A stretch of 64,000 bases of DNA. Source: Solimonas variicoloris DSM 15731. Its GTDB lineage: Bacteria > Pseudomonadota > Gammaproteobacteria > Nevskiales > Nevskiaceae. Where the stretch lies: the NCBI RefSeq assembly GCF_000382285.1, contig NZ_KB907934.1, forward strand, positions 61,401 through 125,400, read 5' to 3'. The position numbers and the translations under genes were made by a program. The notes below the pieces were generated by a model, which was not told where the DNA came from, made no database searches, and saw only the letters and a program-made list of their open reading frames with translations. Below, one piece after another: positions 63,727-64,000 of the stretch. Numbering within the stretch: position 1 is the first letter of the stretch; every line of letters starts with the position of its first letter.

Positions 63727-64000
63727 TCGGCCCTGAACAACCCGCCCGCCCCTTACCCGGCGCGGGCTGAGCACCCTTGAGGCCTTGCCGAATCCTCCAG
63801 TTTCCAGTGCAATCGCATTCACTTTCTGGAAGATTTGGAGCGCAGGTTTTCAATGACCACCCCGGACTTTTTCCGCGCCCGGCTGGATGCGATGATCGAT
63901 CTGCGTCACCCGCTCGCGGTATTGGCAACCCGCATGCCGTGGGCCGAGATCGAATCGGCGCTGGCGCCGTGCTTTGCCCGTCAGGACCGGCAGGGACGCC
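63727..64000 (+). mobile_element. Left part of an IS5-family insertion sequence (continues past window)
   Basis: From about 63727 the sequence no longer resembles leuA; after a 126-base non-coding lead (including GGCCCTGAACAACC, a candidate terminal repeat start) the transposase gene begins. The exact end and the target duplication cannot be fixed because the right end is outside the window. Confidence 0.75.
63853..64000 (+). CDS. IS5-family transposase (N-terminal part)
   Basis: The first 49 residues are visible: MTTPDFFRARLDAMIDLRHP then LAVLATRMPWAEIESALAP, the N-terminal domain typical of one large group of IS5-family DDE transposases. The frame is open to the window edge. The DDE catalytic domain lies outside. 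Confidence 0.82.
   Translation, partial: MTTPDFFRARLDAMIDLRHPLAVLATRMPWAEIESALAPCFARQDRQGR

Overview
This is a high-GC chromosomal window of a Gram-negative, lipid-catabolising gammaproteobacterium. The class is supported by the gloB / yafS-type methyltransferase / rnhA / dnaQ neighbourhood, a Pseudomonas-type fadBA operon, a pbpC plus bacterial alpha-2-macroglobulin pair, and a MutS and a Lon of normal length. Two DUF1329 proteins, a DUF6918 / ABC1-kinase pair and several lipid-type hydrolases and thioesterases suggest Nevskiales / Solimonadaceae, but that rank is an inference. No rRNA, tRNA, CRISPR array or prophage was seen. One insertion sequence enters at the right edge.

Layout. 1-9 kb: the end of a TPR-DUF1329 fusion gene, a divergent DUF6918 / ABC1-kinase pair, a second DUF1329 protein, then DUF2505, DUF885, VOC and WYL-regulator genes. 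9-18.4 kb: mutS, a DUF4105 protein, a lone GIY-YIG nuclease of more AT-rich composition, an extradiol dioxygenase, a polysaccharide deacetylase / SnoaL-like operon divergent from a LysR gene, and type II DAHP synthase. 18.5-31.8 kb: an envelope block with two TRL lipoproteins, a ZIP-like membrane protein, a small anchored protein overlapping the alpha-2-macroglobulin gene, pbpC, then lon. 31.8-38.3 kb: gloB, yafS-like, rnhA, dnaQ, a His-tailed EamA transporter, an ArsR-methyltransferase fusion, and a lysine/alanine-rich histone H1-like gene with a frameshift near its 5' end. 38.5-55 kb: fadB-fadA, an AraC / MFS pair, an isocitrate dehydrogenase, a Rieske protein, an FMO-TetR-hydrolase cluster, an M13 peptidase, an enoyl-CoA hydratase, a DUF4442 / hydrolase pair and a LysR gene. 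54.9-64 kb: a thioesterase / HxlR divergent pair with two matching palindromes, a diguanylate cyclase directly behind the acetolactate synthase large-subunit gene, the divergent ilvN-ilvC unit, chrA, pssA, a leucine-rich leader ORF, and a leuA cut off after 129 codons next to an IS5-type transposase.

How the genes work together. Branched-chain amino acid synthesis is represented by ilvB, ilvN, ilvC and leuA, but ilvB is split from ilvN onto the other strand and leuA is interrupted. Fatty-acid oxidation is covered by fadBA, a second enoyl-CoA hydratase and hotdog thioesterases. Envelope maintenance is covered by the alpha-2-macroglobulin / PBP1C pair, pssA and lipoproteins. The most unusual signals are regulatory: a terminator-like hairpin that contains the Shine-Dalgarno sequence of the next gene (51250-51278), paired HxlR-type operators, a LysR-type palindrome, stop/start overlaps around the histone-like gene, and a leader peptide rich in CTT leucine codons in front of the broken leuA. 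All functions come from reading motifs and neighbourhoods; no database search was run.
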